64,000 nt of DNA from Nymphalis io (taxonomy: Eukaryota > Arthropoda > Insecta > Lepidoptera > Nymphalidae). Shown here piece after piece: positions 1-11,784 of this stretch. The translations under genes were made by a program, and so were the position numbers. The notes under the pieces were generated by a model. The model did no database searches, was not told where the DNA came from, and saw nothing but the letters and a program-made list of their open reading frames with translations. The stretch's first letter is position 1. Every line of letters starts with the position of its first letter. Location: NCBI RefSeq assembly GCF_905147045.1, contig NC_065897.1, positions 6,153,001 through 6,217,000 on the forward strand, read 5' to 3'.

Positions 1-332
1 CAGTGACTTTGTGTGACTTTCACATCACAACTAAGTATTGACAGGTTAGGTTCTTATTCACAAAATAAAAGAAAAATTTGTGGTAAACTTTTACTTAAAG
101 AATTACAATTTTTTTTTCTTTTAAAAACCATTTAAATTACAATAATATAATGTCATGGATAATAAATGGCTGTTTATTGTATATATTATGGAAAAAATAC
201 ATAGAGAATATAATTCTAGTTGTAATAATCAATCAATTTTAACAAAAACTTTAGAATTGTCATTCAGTATAATTTGACTATCGTAAGTTTTTTATTATTA
301 TTGATAGACAATACATATTTTCTTAATTACAG

Positions 333-2043
333 TCAAGTATCCCAGTGGTAGCGCAGCCGGAGCTGGTGAGGCTGATGAAAAGCCTCTAGCACTTGGAGAG
401 TTGGCACAACTTACTGTCAGCAATGAATCCGAGGGTTACGATGTGGCCAGTGCTAGCAAAGAGTCCTTCCGGAAGACATGGAATGCCAAGTATACTCTAC
501 GCTCACATTTTGATGGTGTAAGTTTTTATATAAATTGTAATAAAGACAATATAACATCCTGAGTAATTTATTATATAAGAGGCCCAGAAACATTTATAAT
601 TATTGATATAAATGAAAAATTATGTTTTTTAATAATAAAGTGTGTTAATGAAATTGAATTTTTAATAAATCAAACGGGATTTAATTTTTATTTGAATCTT
701 AAAAAAATTAAATACGAACAATGTGTTGATTGTTAGATTATTAGAATTAGATATACGAAATTCGAAAATATTGATCAATTATTTGGTCATTATTTCATTA
801 CATCTTAAATGAATTAATGCTGGATCCAGCATTAATTCAGTTTGTAATCAAGAATGTCAACTACATTATATTTTATTTATTGAGTTCACAATATCACTAT
901 TATTATAATGCACAGGTTCGAGCGCTAGCCTTTCACCCGACCGAGGCGGCCCTGGTGACGGCGTCCGAGGATCACACGCTCAAGCTGTGGAACCTGCAGC
1001 GCACCGTCCCCGCCAAGAAGTCGGCGGGCCTGGACGTGGAACCGCTGTACACGTTCCGCGCGCACTCCGCGCCCGTGCTCTGTCTCGCCATGGGCGCGCC
1101 GCGCTCCGAGGAGTGCTTCTCCGGCGGACTCGACGGCACGATCCGCGTGTGGAACTTGCCGCCGGCCACCGCCGACCCCTACGATCCCTACGACCCTTCA
1201 GTGCAGGTAAAGTGTGAGCGCAAACGCGTTGTAATATCGCAATCGGAAGAGTTCCCATGTTGTAACACGGTTCGGTACGTGTGTGTCAGGGTCCCGTGCT
1301 ACGAGAGCACACGGACGCGGTGTGGTCGCTGGCGAGCGCGCAGGGCCGGCTGCTGTCGGCGTCGGCGGACGGCACGGCGCGGCTGTGGGCGCCGCGCACG
1401 CCGCGCCCCCTGCTGTGCACGCTGCGCGACGACCTGTCCGCCGCCGCCACGCCCGCCGCCGCTGATTTCGCAGACGCCGCCACGCGAGCCGCCGTCGTCT
1501 ACCGCGACGGAAACTTGTTACTCTACGATCTGGAAACTGGGCAGGTGATTATAATCTTTTCGTTAAATATTTATGAATTAATTAAAATGAAATACCCGCG
1601 ATCTCCTTGAGAATGTTTACTGAACTGGTTTAATGTCGTGATTACGATTTCGCTTTCTCGATCGCCAGAGCGTCCTGCGCGTTTCGTGCGAAAGTCCGGC
1701 GAACCGCGTGCGGTCGCATCCGACGCTGCCACTGCTGGTGACTGCGCACGAGGACCGGCATATCCGCTTCTGGGACGCGGTGTCGGGCCGCTGCGCGCAC
1801 GCGATGGTGGCGCACTTGGACGCCGTGACCGGCCTGGCCCTCGACCCCAACGGCCTGTTCCTGCTGTCCGGCTCGCACGATTGCTCCGTACGTCTCTGGA
1901 ACCTCGACACCAAGACTTGTGTGCAGGAGATAACCGCGCATCGCAAGAAGTTCGATGAGAGCATCCTCGACGTGGCCTTCCACCCTCTGCGGCCATACAT
2001 CGCGAGTGCCGGCGCAGATGGGCTCGCCAAGGTGTTCGTCTGA
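333..2043 (+). CDS. Cka: Striatin (Cka), C-terminal WD40 half; 5' exons lie before the window
   Basis: Striatin is the scaffold of the STRIPAK phosphatase-kinase complex and binds PP2A and GCK kinases; the fly orthologue is Cka. Four exons are visible: 333-517, 916-1206, 1290-1544 and 1669-2043. All have GT-AG borders and matching phases, and they encode 367 residues before TGA. The first exon carries the linker motif LGELAQLTVSNE and RKTWNAKYTLRSHFDG, which precedes the propeller in the family. Next come WD repeats with SEDHTLKLWN, GGLDGTIRVWN, SADGTARLW, HEDRHIRFWD and SHDCSVRLWN. The ending ASAGADGLAKVFV is typical of striatins. The later exons are strikingly GC-rich compared with the flanking introns. 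The N-terminal caveolin-binding and coiled-coil parts are not in the window. Family assignment is near certain; exon edges were read by eye. Confidence 0.95.
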
Positions 2044-2850
2044 GCGGCGACTTTGAAGCTCTATATATAATATAATATTATATGTAATTTTACTTTCGTT
2101 ACGAACTCTAACTTAAACGCAGTAGCGAGTCGCGTCATACCTCGTAGACGAGCGAGACGAGTGGCCGATACTTTCGGATTGTGTCTAGTCCCTTCGGTTC
2201 GGTTACGAGTAGCGACGCATCCGCGATTCGACGACTGCCGTGTGTACGGACGGCCTCGCCGGTTCGTTTTAACGTATTTAAATATAGTAACGTTACGGAC
2301 GCGCTCGACGCTCGTTATAAGCGCGTAGTGAACACTCATCTATGTATAGACATTTGAAATCTATTATAATATATTTTTAGATTTTCAGTATGTGGAATTT
2401 AGGTTTTTATCGCAAATTTTTCACCAATTTTATGATACGCAGTGAGAATATTGTTCGTTTCTATGCAACTGTAAGCGAGACCTTTGTAATAAATATCATG
2501 AGGATATCGACGATGTTTCCTTGATGCGTTTACGCTACTTGTCTGTACAGTTAGATTTTATGCAGTATTTGCTAATATTTTGCAGAGAACGAATGAAGGT
2601 TGTTTAGCTGGTATTTTTTATTTAATTCGATTGGATCTATATAGATAGTACTATTGTTTGTCACTTGTATTGAATAAACATGCTCTCAGATATCTTATAC
2701 AATGATGAGCGAGCGAACAAAATATGAATGAGTAGAAGTACTATATCGGAAGTAATATAAGTAATGTTTGTTCATAACGAATACTGCGATGTAGAATATA
2801 ATATTATAAAAACATTACATTTTCCTTTATTTTCCTCGAATTCATACTTG
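2044..2850 (+). other. Striatin 3' untranslated region
   Basis: This is non-coding sequence directly after the striatin stop. It starts moderately GC-rich (2100-2320) and becomes AT-rich. A consensus poly(A) signal AATAAA lies at 2673-2678, so cleavage probably falls within the next 10-30 bases. The end point is inferred, not seen. Confidence 0.6.
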
Positions 2851-3122
2851 TACACATACATCCAAAATTGATAGTAAAAAGCAACATAACCGAAATTCAT
2901 GTCTTTTTTTATTTTTTCACTCATCTTCCTTTACATAGTAGTTTTAAACATTTTTAAAGAGCTTATATTATAATTTTATAAAATACTTTGTGGTTGGCTT
3001 GATGTTATTTTATTTTGAATTACTTTAAATTTTTGAAATTTTTGAAGTTTTTAATAAAACCTAAATAATTTGAATTAAACAACTGCTAGTGGCCACGGAT
3101 ACTGTAAAGTAAATAACAATTA

Positions 3123-3345
3123 AGCACCACTGAATTTTCATGTGCTTAATTTGTGATTATAATTCATCTCGTGCTTGACGGTGAAGGAAAACATGAGGAA
3201 ACCCGCATATGTCTAATTTCATTGAAATTATGCCACATGTGTATTCTATCAACCCGCATTGGAGCAGCGAGGTGGAATAAGCTCCAAATCTTCACCTCAA
3301 AAGGGAGAGGAGGCCTTAGAGATATTCACAGGCTGTTACTGTATA
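3123..3345 (+). repeat. SINE-1 copy (tRNA-derived family), head missing
   Basis: It matches the body of the full copy at 30457-30752: the segment starting AGCACCACTGAATTTTCATG, the central 'cccgcattggagcagcg' block and the tail 'gagaggaggccttag ... acaggctgttactgta'. The tRNA-like head is absent, so this copy is truncated at its 5' end. Confidence 0.8.
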
Positions 3346-4088
3346 GGCGATAAATCAGTTCATAGTTGTTTAACAATCCCGAAACCTATGAAATCATTAC
3401 CTAAATATTTTTTGTTTGCGGCCCGCGACACCTTGTCTAACAAGTGTTTGTGGCCCTATAAAACAAGGTTAAGTATCGCTGGCTTAAAGGGTAAGAAGCT
3501 AAGTTATGAAAATTAAGTATTAATGGTCAGCATTTTGTAACGACTGTCACTACAAGCTGAATTGCATTCAACTTACTGTAAATAAAATCAATTAACATTC
3601 CTAAATATCTTTATTCTTAACTAAAAATATATAAACGAAGAAACGTGTAATACGTAACGTTTATAACTAAATTTATATAAATTAAATAATATTTAAATAC
3701 ACATCGAAGGGCTTCTATCCAGGTACTATTATACGATTAATTTAATCGCTGGTGGTCTTCATAAAGGTCGGTTCATATCAACAGATATAGTCAGATACCT
3801 ATAATCGATAATCTATTCCAATCGAAGAAGGAATAAATAAATGTAAGATTTACATATTTCATGCGATTTGTTAATAGCTCTGTTATATTATGAACTAAAA
3901 CAGTTCTTGATTAAAAGATCTTTATTTATAACACACTATTAAATTTAACTCTACGTATTTTTATTTATTTACAAAGTTTTAAAATAACAAATTCGCCGTC
4001 ATTCAAAAACACCATTTTTTAACCAATTATATTTCAATTGAATGCCATAGTTTAATTGTTCTTACTCCTATTGTGATTTGAATAGGCT
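3346..4088. other. AT-rich spacer, nothing recognised
   Basis: I see no long open frame, no splice-bounded coding-like segment and no recognised repeat here. Confidence 0.5.
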
Positions 4089-4380
4089 CTATGTACATTC
4101 ACAGTGCGTCTGGTCTAATAGACACAGAAAATCATTTGGCTGTTGGCAATCCACTCCCATGTAAGCAAGCTATTCTCGGAAAGCACGTAAATCTGTTGGT
4201 CGTGTGCATGAACTTTTCCGGTCGTGATGGATTTGCCTTCGAGAGTGAGGTAATGGAGAGTGCACTTTGTTTGCAGACACAATTGTGTACTTTAATATTG
4301 TGTCCTGCGCAGTTGGTTATTTTCCTTCGGAGTGGCCGCCATGAGCGAAATCTACCAGGAGGACATTATTGTTATCTATA
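4089..4380 (+). repeat. SINE-2 copy, old and 5' truncated
   Basis: It shares with the fuller copy at 23060-23393 the block 'cggaaagcacgtaaa..gttggtc', the segment 'gagagtgcac', and the end 'aggaggacattattgtta'. It is more diverged than the 23 kb copy. The open frame running through it is accidental. Confidence 0.7.
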
Positions 4381-6982
4381 TAGATATTTTGAACGCACTA
4401 ATTTGATTATTTTTTCATTATTCATATGGGTTAAATGTGACGATTTACTTTATACTCACCGCGTATTGAGAACTCTATAGACGTGCAGAACTAATAGGAA
4501 CAGACAAAACTTGCTAAGGTCTGCTGCCGGCCGGTGCTACGATCGCTACCGTTCGCTATAGTATATGACTCAATATGATTATAGAATCAATCAAATCATT
4601 CTTTATTCAAGTAGACTTATAAGGGAACTTTTTAATTATTATGTTAGTGTTGAATTAAATGTAAAGCTACCACCGGTTCGGAATGCAGACGGTACCGAGA
4701 TGAACGGGAAAAAAGGAAATAGTTACTTATTATTTATGTATATAATAATGATGTCTGTGCTGGTACGGTGAGCGTCATATATAAAGTTACAGACAACATT
4801 ACCATATATACAGAAACATTTTAAGTGATCAATAATATTCATACAACCAAAGTCGTCAAATTATTTAAATTATGCATTTTGTCTAAATATATCGGAGCGA
4901 GTATATAATAGAGAAGAGAATACGTAAGTTCATTCATAGCATGACGATTTGAATGAACTTACGAATTTGACGATTGACGATTAAAATAGTAACAATCAAA
5001 GCGCCAGTGGTTTCTAAGCATCCAAAGTATTAAAAAATATGGAACACACTATGAAAACAAAGCTTAGCGCAGTACATTTTAGGTAAACTTTTACATTAAT
5101 ATTTATAAACTGTTGTAATATTTCTGACAGCAGAAATAGAACGTTATAATAAAACGAAGGAGATCTGATTCAAGGATATTTGCTATCCCTTTCGTTTGGA
5201 ACACGGCGTCATTGGCATAATATAATTTGTTTTATGCGTAGACAGAAAAACTAATTTATGTCAATGTTTCTGTAAAATCAAGAATCGAATCGAAAATTAT
5301 GAATTTTAAAAGTACAAAGTAGGTAAACCTCATTTTTCGACGTAAGAAAGTACTTGTGAAATATGATGTTATTACTTCGATGTGGAGATATTATAATTCA
5401 AAAATAGTAACATATTATTTTTATTTAACAAAGCATTCCAATAAGTATTACTTATATGAATATATTTCGTAGTAACGATGAAACGAAACAAAAAATTAAC
5501 TTGACTTAAAAGGTGTCTGTAACAGATATTGCGAGTGACCACTTTTTAATCACGCGTAATTTAGGATTTGAATTCGATCAAAGTCCACAATATGGCGAAG
5601 ATTTTATGAACAAGCTCTACATAATAGGATACCCTCTAAAAAGCCTACACTTACAACAAGTCAACTCCAAATAAGAAGTTATAATAATAAAGAAGAATAA
5701 TAAATGGCTTAAAAAACGTATAAGTTTTATTAGAAAAATATGAAAATATTGAATAAAAAAACAACGGAATATTGCGTATTGGTAGCAATTATGAAATATG
5801 ATACAAAATGCAATGTTGCACATTCCATTGCGTGTCTGTATACCAAACAAAAAGAATTATGTTGTTTGTTTATTTGATAATTAGTAAACAAGTTTAATTC
5901 GATTTTTAATTGCCATGCACAGAAAAAAGTTAGTTACGTGCGTGGCTATTCCAAAGAAATGTTGGGCATGTAAGTTTTTTTATTTTAATATTTGGTTTTC
6001 TTCATTTTTATTTCATTTTCGTTTACTGCAATTACATAAGAACCGTTAACCAAATTTGCAATTTGCACATATCTTATTGTAGACTTTTTTCAAACTACCA
6101 TAAGTTTTATAGACCTTAGTAAAACCTTATTAAGAAAACTTCTAACACTTCTTAAATTGATATGTTTCTTGCGACGTAATCTGCGCATGAAAAAAGTAGT
6201 AGGTAATTAGAAGCAGTCCCAGATTAATGGCTAGGGCTACAAGTTACCGTCCTTAGGGTGCCACCCAGCCAAAAATAATATAATTTTACACTAATCGATT
6301 CGTAACGGGGACCCTCGCATGTCATAGGTTATACTAGATTTATACTTTTATCAATTTATAATTATTTTAAAATGTAAATGTTTAAACTGTTTCCTCTGCG
6401 GACAGGATTTCGGGCATGGGACTATTCGTTTATTTTCTGATTTGGTTGACTCAGAAGTTGTCGGAGTTGCCGAGTCCGCCGCCGCCCGATGCCGAACCAA
6501 CTCCGCCCCACGACCGACATATGCCACCATCATTGCCGTAGTCAGGATATGATTCTGGGGTCGGCCACCGGCGCCGGCAAAAATATTGATAAAAAATAAT
6601 TTATTTACTATTTTGTTTTATTTTACAATACTGATTTTCATAATTGCTAAAAGTTTTATGAAAGTATATAATTATTTTCGAAGGTAGTTCGACTGCAACT
6701 ACATTAATATTTATTTATTCAGGATTACCAACATGACATACAGTAATAATTACAAATTAATAGGTCTAAGGGTCAAAGTTGCCAAACTTAAAGGTAACCA
6801 CTAAGCATCTAAAATAATAATGAAAGAAAAGAAATAAATAAATAAAATAAAAATAAATTTTAAACAATTTGGAAGCATAAAATAAAATATAAGTGGTATT
6901 AATATTACTACACTACTAGAAAGTATATATAACAAAAAGACAAATAAAATTTAAAATTTTTTTTATTAAAATATTAAAAAAA
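4381..6982. other. AT-rich spacer with one GC-rich island near 6360-6590
   Basis: Most of this stretch is featureless AT-rich DNA. Around 6370-6547 on the + strand there is an open frame (KCLNCFLCGQDFGHGTIRLF then SDLVDSEVVG) of clearly higher GC content. I do not recognise the family. It could be a transposon remnant or an isolated exon with a C-x2-C pair. Confidence 0.35.
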
Positions 6983-7190
6983 GTCGAGATGGCCCAGTGG
7001 TAAGAAAGCGTGAATCTTAACCGATGATCGTGGGTTCAAACCCGGGCAAGCACCTCTGAATTTTCATGTGCTTAATTTCTGTTTATAATTTATCACATGT
7101 GTATTCCACCAACCCGCATTGGAGCAGCGTGGTGGAATAAGCTCCAAACCAAAACCAAGCCCAGCAGTGGGACATTTACAGGCTGTTTCT
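6983..7190 (+). repeat. SINE-1 copy with tRNA-like head
   Basis: The head begins GAGATGGCCCAGTGGTAAGA, a tRNA A-box-like segment. GGGTTCAAACCCGGG follows and fits a B box. The body (CATGTGCTTAATT, 'caacccgcattggagcagcgtggtggaat') and tail ('cccagcagtgggacatttacaggctg') follow with an internal deletion. This supports a tRNA-derived SINE. Confidence 0.85.
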
Positions 7191-7722
7191 CACTTACTTT
7201 TTATTTTTTTAATAGATGTTTGGACTCCCGGAAATTCTCACCTGAGTACGTGGCTACCATAAGAATATTTTTTGAAATTATAAAATAAATGAATTTTAGA
7301 CAGCTACAAAAAGAGAAAATTTTTATGTTAATAAAATTGTATAAACTTCTTTCTTTTAATTTATTGCATTTTTTGTAAGCGAAATTCACTTTTATTCTGT
7401 TATACTCTGTATCTTTTTATTTATGTAAGTAGATTTTATTTATTTAAGTATACATGCTTTTTGATTATTTATATAAATCATTTAATAATTTAATAATTCA
7501 TTTACATTTAATAATTCTTTCCTGGGGCAAGGTATTTGTTTGTATAAAATCGGTATTTTACCTTTTCGAAGTCGGTACGACCAGCTAATTGTATTTAGTA
7601 TGGTTATCATTGTTCTAACATAAACACTATATATTAAAAAAAAGAAATAGCACCTAAATGACCCACTGGTGAGAAAATGCTTTTAATAAGAAAGCTTGGA
7701 GATTAATCCTCCGCGCTGTTCC

Positions 7723-7768
7723 AGTGCAGGTTGGTGGATACACACGTGTGTATCCACCAACCTGCACT
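7723..7768. repeat. Perfect 46-bp palindrome
   Basis: Positions 7723-7745 are exactly the reverse complement of 7746-7768, with no loop. The centre reads ACACACGTGTGT. The arm is related to the antisense of the SINE-1 segment 'catgtgtattccaccaacccgcattgg', so it looks like a fold-back of a SINE fragment. Confidence 0.9.
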
Positions 7769-7771
7769 ATG

Positions 7772-7823
7772 TGTCAGATGACACTGTGTGTCACCACGTG
7801 GTGACACACAGTGTCATCTGACA
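7772..7823. repeat. Perfect 52-bp palindrome
   Basis: Positions 7772-7797 are exactly the reverse complement of 7798-7823, with no loop. The centre is CACCACGTGGTG, which includes the E-box CACGTG. It begins three bases after the preceding 46-bp palindrome. Confidence 0.9.
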
Positions 7824-7859
7824 TATGCAGGTGTCACACGGTGTTTTGGTACAAATAAC

Positions 7860-8680
7860 ATTATTAAACTTATTATAAACCATGATTTTTTTAGTAAGGA
7901 ACTTACATTTTTTTGATTCTAATACGTAATTGTAATTACTAATCAGACAGAAAAATTGAAAAATTGAAATCGTGTCAGCATCTGTAGCAAGGTAAAGCGA
8001 GATTATCTTATGGCATATCATAAAAAATACATTTATTCTAAGAGACTACTAGGTACATACTAGGTACGTACAAGTAAATATATATTTATATAGTAGAAAA
8101 GAAGGAAGAGTTATAGTTAAGATTCACACTCAACTTCTCATATATATGTATATGTGAAAATAATCAAAAATTATTATATATTTTTAATTATTATGGTTGT
8201 AATATTTATCTCTGAAAAACTGTTAAAAAGAGAAGTTTGATTCTTGAAATTTTTATTTTTCGGTAAGTTTTTTTTTTTTAATTTGGTCTTATTTGAAACG
8301 ATTATTTATAAAATAAGACATATGTATTTATTAACACATTTAAATTAATTGAGTAAAATCAAATAACAAGATTATTACACATTTCACAACGACACTCTTG
8401 TAGAACTTTGCCGATGCGAAAACAAAACGATTTTTGTTCTCCCAAAGCTTTTTTGAGTTCATCAATTGGTTTTTTGTAATCACACTGAAATATTACAAAC
8501 TTTATATTAGTATTGTACAAATTTATGAATCTATAGCAATATTATTTACATTATTTGATATTATAAGATTTAGTTACTATAGGAACACTTTTAATTTAAA
8601 AACTAACCAAACCCTTATAGTTTTATAGGTTTTGTAGCCTAAAAAGTTAACCGTGAATAGAGAGATGCTTAGATCACCTT
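7860..8680. other. AT-rich spacer, nothing recognised
   Basis: There is no splice-bounded coding-like segment and no repeat that I recognise; only short open frames of AT-biased composition. Confidence 0.5.
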
Positions 8681-8689
8681 CTGTGAGAT

Positions 8690-9345
8690 CGTGATTAAGC
8701 AGTAGGAAGTAGCAGAGCGAGTAAGAAAGTACGACGATCTGGTAGCTCCAATGCGCCGCAAGAGAGCAGGGCGCAGACGGCGAGATGACGTCAACTATCT
8801 GCTCCCATAAGTTTGGACTTTTGGGCAACGGATGCGGGGAAACCGTTGCCTGGAAGAAAAAGGCCTCAAATGGGATAGCATGCCGAGTGTACCTGGCATA
8901 TATTCTGAGGAGCGCATTGAAAAATTGCATTTGCGGAAAATAGATATAGCGGATTACCTACCTAGGACAGATAATACAAGTCGTTAGGAACAACTTCGAG
9001 AAGGAAGCCGATGGAAAAATTCGCTTGGGATGGGCAGCATTTGGCAATATCCGGAAAAGAATCGGGGTCACCGACATAGCTTGCAAAATTAGCAGGCTGA
9101 AATAACAGTGGGCTGGTCACGTATGTCGTAGGACCGATAGCCGTTGGAGTAGCCGAGTCCTAGAGTGGAGACCGCGGATCGGCAAACACAGCGTAGGGCG
9201 CCCTCCAGCAAGGTGGACCGATGACCTTATGAAAGTGGCCGGCACCAACTGATTGCGGAAGGTGGAGGACAGGGAGCTTTGGCGCACCTTGGGAGAGGTC
9301 TATGTTCAGCAGTGGACAACGATTGACTGTTGATATATATGATAT
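8690..9345 (+). mobile_element. RTE-type LINE, 3' remnant
   Basis: From about 8980 the + strand reads, with scattered stops, EKEADGKIRLGWAAFG, then QWAGHVCRRTDSRWSSRVLE, then VGRPPARWTDDLMKVAGTN and WRTLGEVYVQQWTTIDC. This is the conserved C-terminal end of RTE-clade reverse transcriptase proteins that are common in insects. The tail 'gttgatatatatgatatagata' resembles the short tandem repeats that end RTE elements. Stops within the frame and a missing RT core make it a dead, 5'-truncated copy. The segment 8690-8940 is probably part of the same or an adjacent remnant. Confidence 0.75.
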
Positions 9346-9539
9346 AGATATTGTGGATACTAGTAACACCGTGGTGGTTTTAGTCGGTATGAGTCCGACT
9401 ACGATAACCCTCCATCATCTCCGAGATAGAAGGTATACATGAGGATTTCCCCAAGGAAACAGAAGAGTTGCTTATATCCGGCTTAAATTGTTGCGCAAAA
9501 AATAAGTACATCCTTCCAGGGCTGTTCTTCTTAAATTAT

Positions 9540-9777
9540 AAGTGGGTCATCTGATGGTTAGTGGTTAGCACCGCTCATAAACATTGGCACTGTGAGAATT
9601 ATTATCAATCCTTGGGAACTGAGATGTTATGTATTTTGTGCTTGTAATTACACTGGCTTACTCACCTTTCAAACCGGAACACAATAATACTTCGTAATTA
9701 TGGCGGTAGAATAACTGCTGATGGGTGGGTGGTACCTAATTAGACGGGCTTACACAAAGCCCCACCACCAAGTAAAG
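9540..9777 (-). repeat. SINE-3 copy at the 3' end of CFAP70
   Basis: This is a member of the window's most frequent family (13 or so copies). On the sense (-) strand it starts 'ttggtggtggggctttgtg' and passes through 'ttgtgttccggtttgaaaggtgag'. It ends near 'ccatcagatgacccac', which matches the LINE-like tail of the family. It abuts and supplies the last codons and stop of the CFAP70 model. Confidence 0.85.
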
Positions 9778-11748
9778 TAAAGATGTCCGTTTTCTGCCTG
9801 AGAATATTAAAAGAACATCTACCAGCGCTGCCATCGTTCTGCAGTATTGTCGCCTTGTGCTCGGTGAGAGCAGACTTGCCAGCAATGCCCAGGCGCGTCC
9901 TGCGCGGCGGTCACAATTGAGCGCTCTAGCTGCGCAGTTAGCAGCATTAGAAGTTGCTGTTCGTTGGTCTCTTTTAATTTCTGCATCTCCTCCTTCTCCG
10001 AGAGAACTGCGCTATTTATACAAAATACAGTCATAATTCACACTATAATTTTACAATTTTTTTTGGCGACCCGTTTGCCTGCCGCCAGCCATTCTCGAGA
10101 ACGCTTCAGCAACTGGGTTGGAATCCCAAAAAAAAAAAAACTGTTGATTGTGGCGCTTGCGTGCGTGACGGCTGATGGTGGCCGCGAGATGAGCTTGATT
10201 AGATAACAAAATATAATTCATTTATGCAATTAATTATTACTTTTTGCAATGAATATTTAATTAAATATAGCGTAAACAGTAACTACTGCCGCCTGTTACA
10301 GAATCGAGCTAATCTTACTGGCAGTTAGGTATGTTGTTTAATATCAAGTTTGTTTATGCCTTTAGAGAAAAGTGAGTAGACTGTCTTACCATCAACCAAT
10401 CCTCAGCCAATGCGATCCATGCATAGGCGCTTGGATGGCGACGAACAACGTCGGAAAGAATCGAACGAGTCCGCTGATGGTCATATCGTGGCAGAGAAAG
10501 TAAGGCGCTACATAAAATAAATATAAAGATATTATGGTAATATACGTGTAGGCTTTGTATATAGTTGCAATTTAAATGTTTATACTTATAACAAACAAAT
10601 ATAAAACATATTAACTATTACAATTATTTAGTCATTTGAACATTTCCATGAAGTATTAAATTGATGTACGTGATATACATTAACCGAGAAAATGGTATTA
10701 AAGATAATTGCGCTATGTTTCATGTAGTTGAAGGGAAGTTGAAAACTTTTACAATTAACAATTAATCGACTATTTCCTTCGAGAACAGTATCATCCAATA
10801 CTTATTCAATAGTATAAATTGATATTATTTCAATACACTTAAGATATATAATAAAAAGAAGAAATAGACTTACATGTAAGGGCTACCATAACTGCCCGCT
10901 TTCTTGAACGATGCCACGGATGAAACTATATCTTTCATCTTATGATGGCACTCACCTTCAAGGCTCCTTAAATAACTTATCTAAGCACAAGATTAAATAT
11001 ACCTAAGAGTTAGGTAAATAAAATAGACCTGACGTCTAAATGCCTAGAACACACTAGGGGTACCAACCACGCAAGCAATAGAGTGGTGCTAAGTTTGTGT
11101 TTATATAATTCATCGCGTGGACGGCGATGGAGAAAAATTGTACGTGTTGAAAGAAATTCTGCCATATGTGTCACAGGTATCAATAAATCTACATTGGAGC
11201 AGATTGATGGAATACGCTTCAAACTTTTTTCTCGAGAGGAGAGTTCTTTATCTAGTAGTGGAACTTTTATTGGCTGATACTAAGTTTTATATAAGAAGGA
11301 TATATCGTACTTCACCAAATTTTTCGATTCCTTGCTTAAGATGGCATAATGCGTCTTCGATCTGTCCCCTTAGTCGACAGCACAGCGCGACCATATGATA
11401 GTATACAGGAGATTCGCCAGTTTCTGATAGAGCACGAGCTATGCAGACCTCAGCTAACTGTTATAATCAAAACAACATTGTTGCTGCTAACAAAGAAAAA
11501 CAGAAACAAGTACGAATATCTAAACAATATATAACACACTGACAATGACAACCCAAGAATGGGTTACGAAAACACTTTATTGCGTAGAGGAAAATATCAA
11601 TATCAATAACGCCTAATTTTTTTTTTTTAATTTTTATAACAGGTAGGACCGTCTACCTTGGTAAATTGGGCACCTGGTGGTAAGTGGTCACCATCGCCCA
11701 TAGACATTGGCACTGTGAGATGTAATAATGGTTCCATACAAAATAAAC

Positions 11749-11784
<36 letters not shown>

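Noticed and set aside
817..1548. 243-codon open frame over striatin
   Set aside because: Its start and end are intron sequence and it reads through the donor at 1207; only the part 916-1206 is a real exon.
7740..7825. CRISPR-like or terminator structure
   Set aside because: Palindromes only, no regular repeats with spacers, and the sequence is eukaryotic.
8577..8930. 117-codon minus-strand frame
   Set aside because: Antisense to an RTE LINE remnant.
9819..10034. Minus-strand frame MTVFCINSAVLSEKEEMQKL
   Set aside because: It shifts frame relative to the CFAP70 exon. The alternative frame from 10011 gives a proper TPR (NAANCAARALNCDRRAGRAW) and fits the preceding phase.
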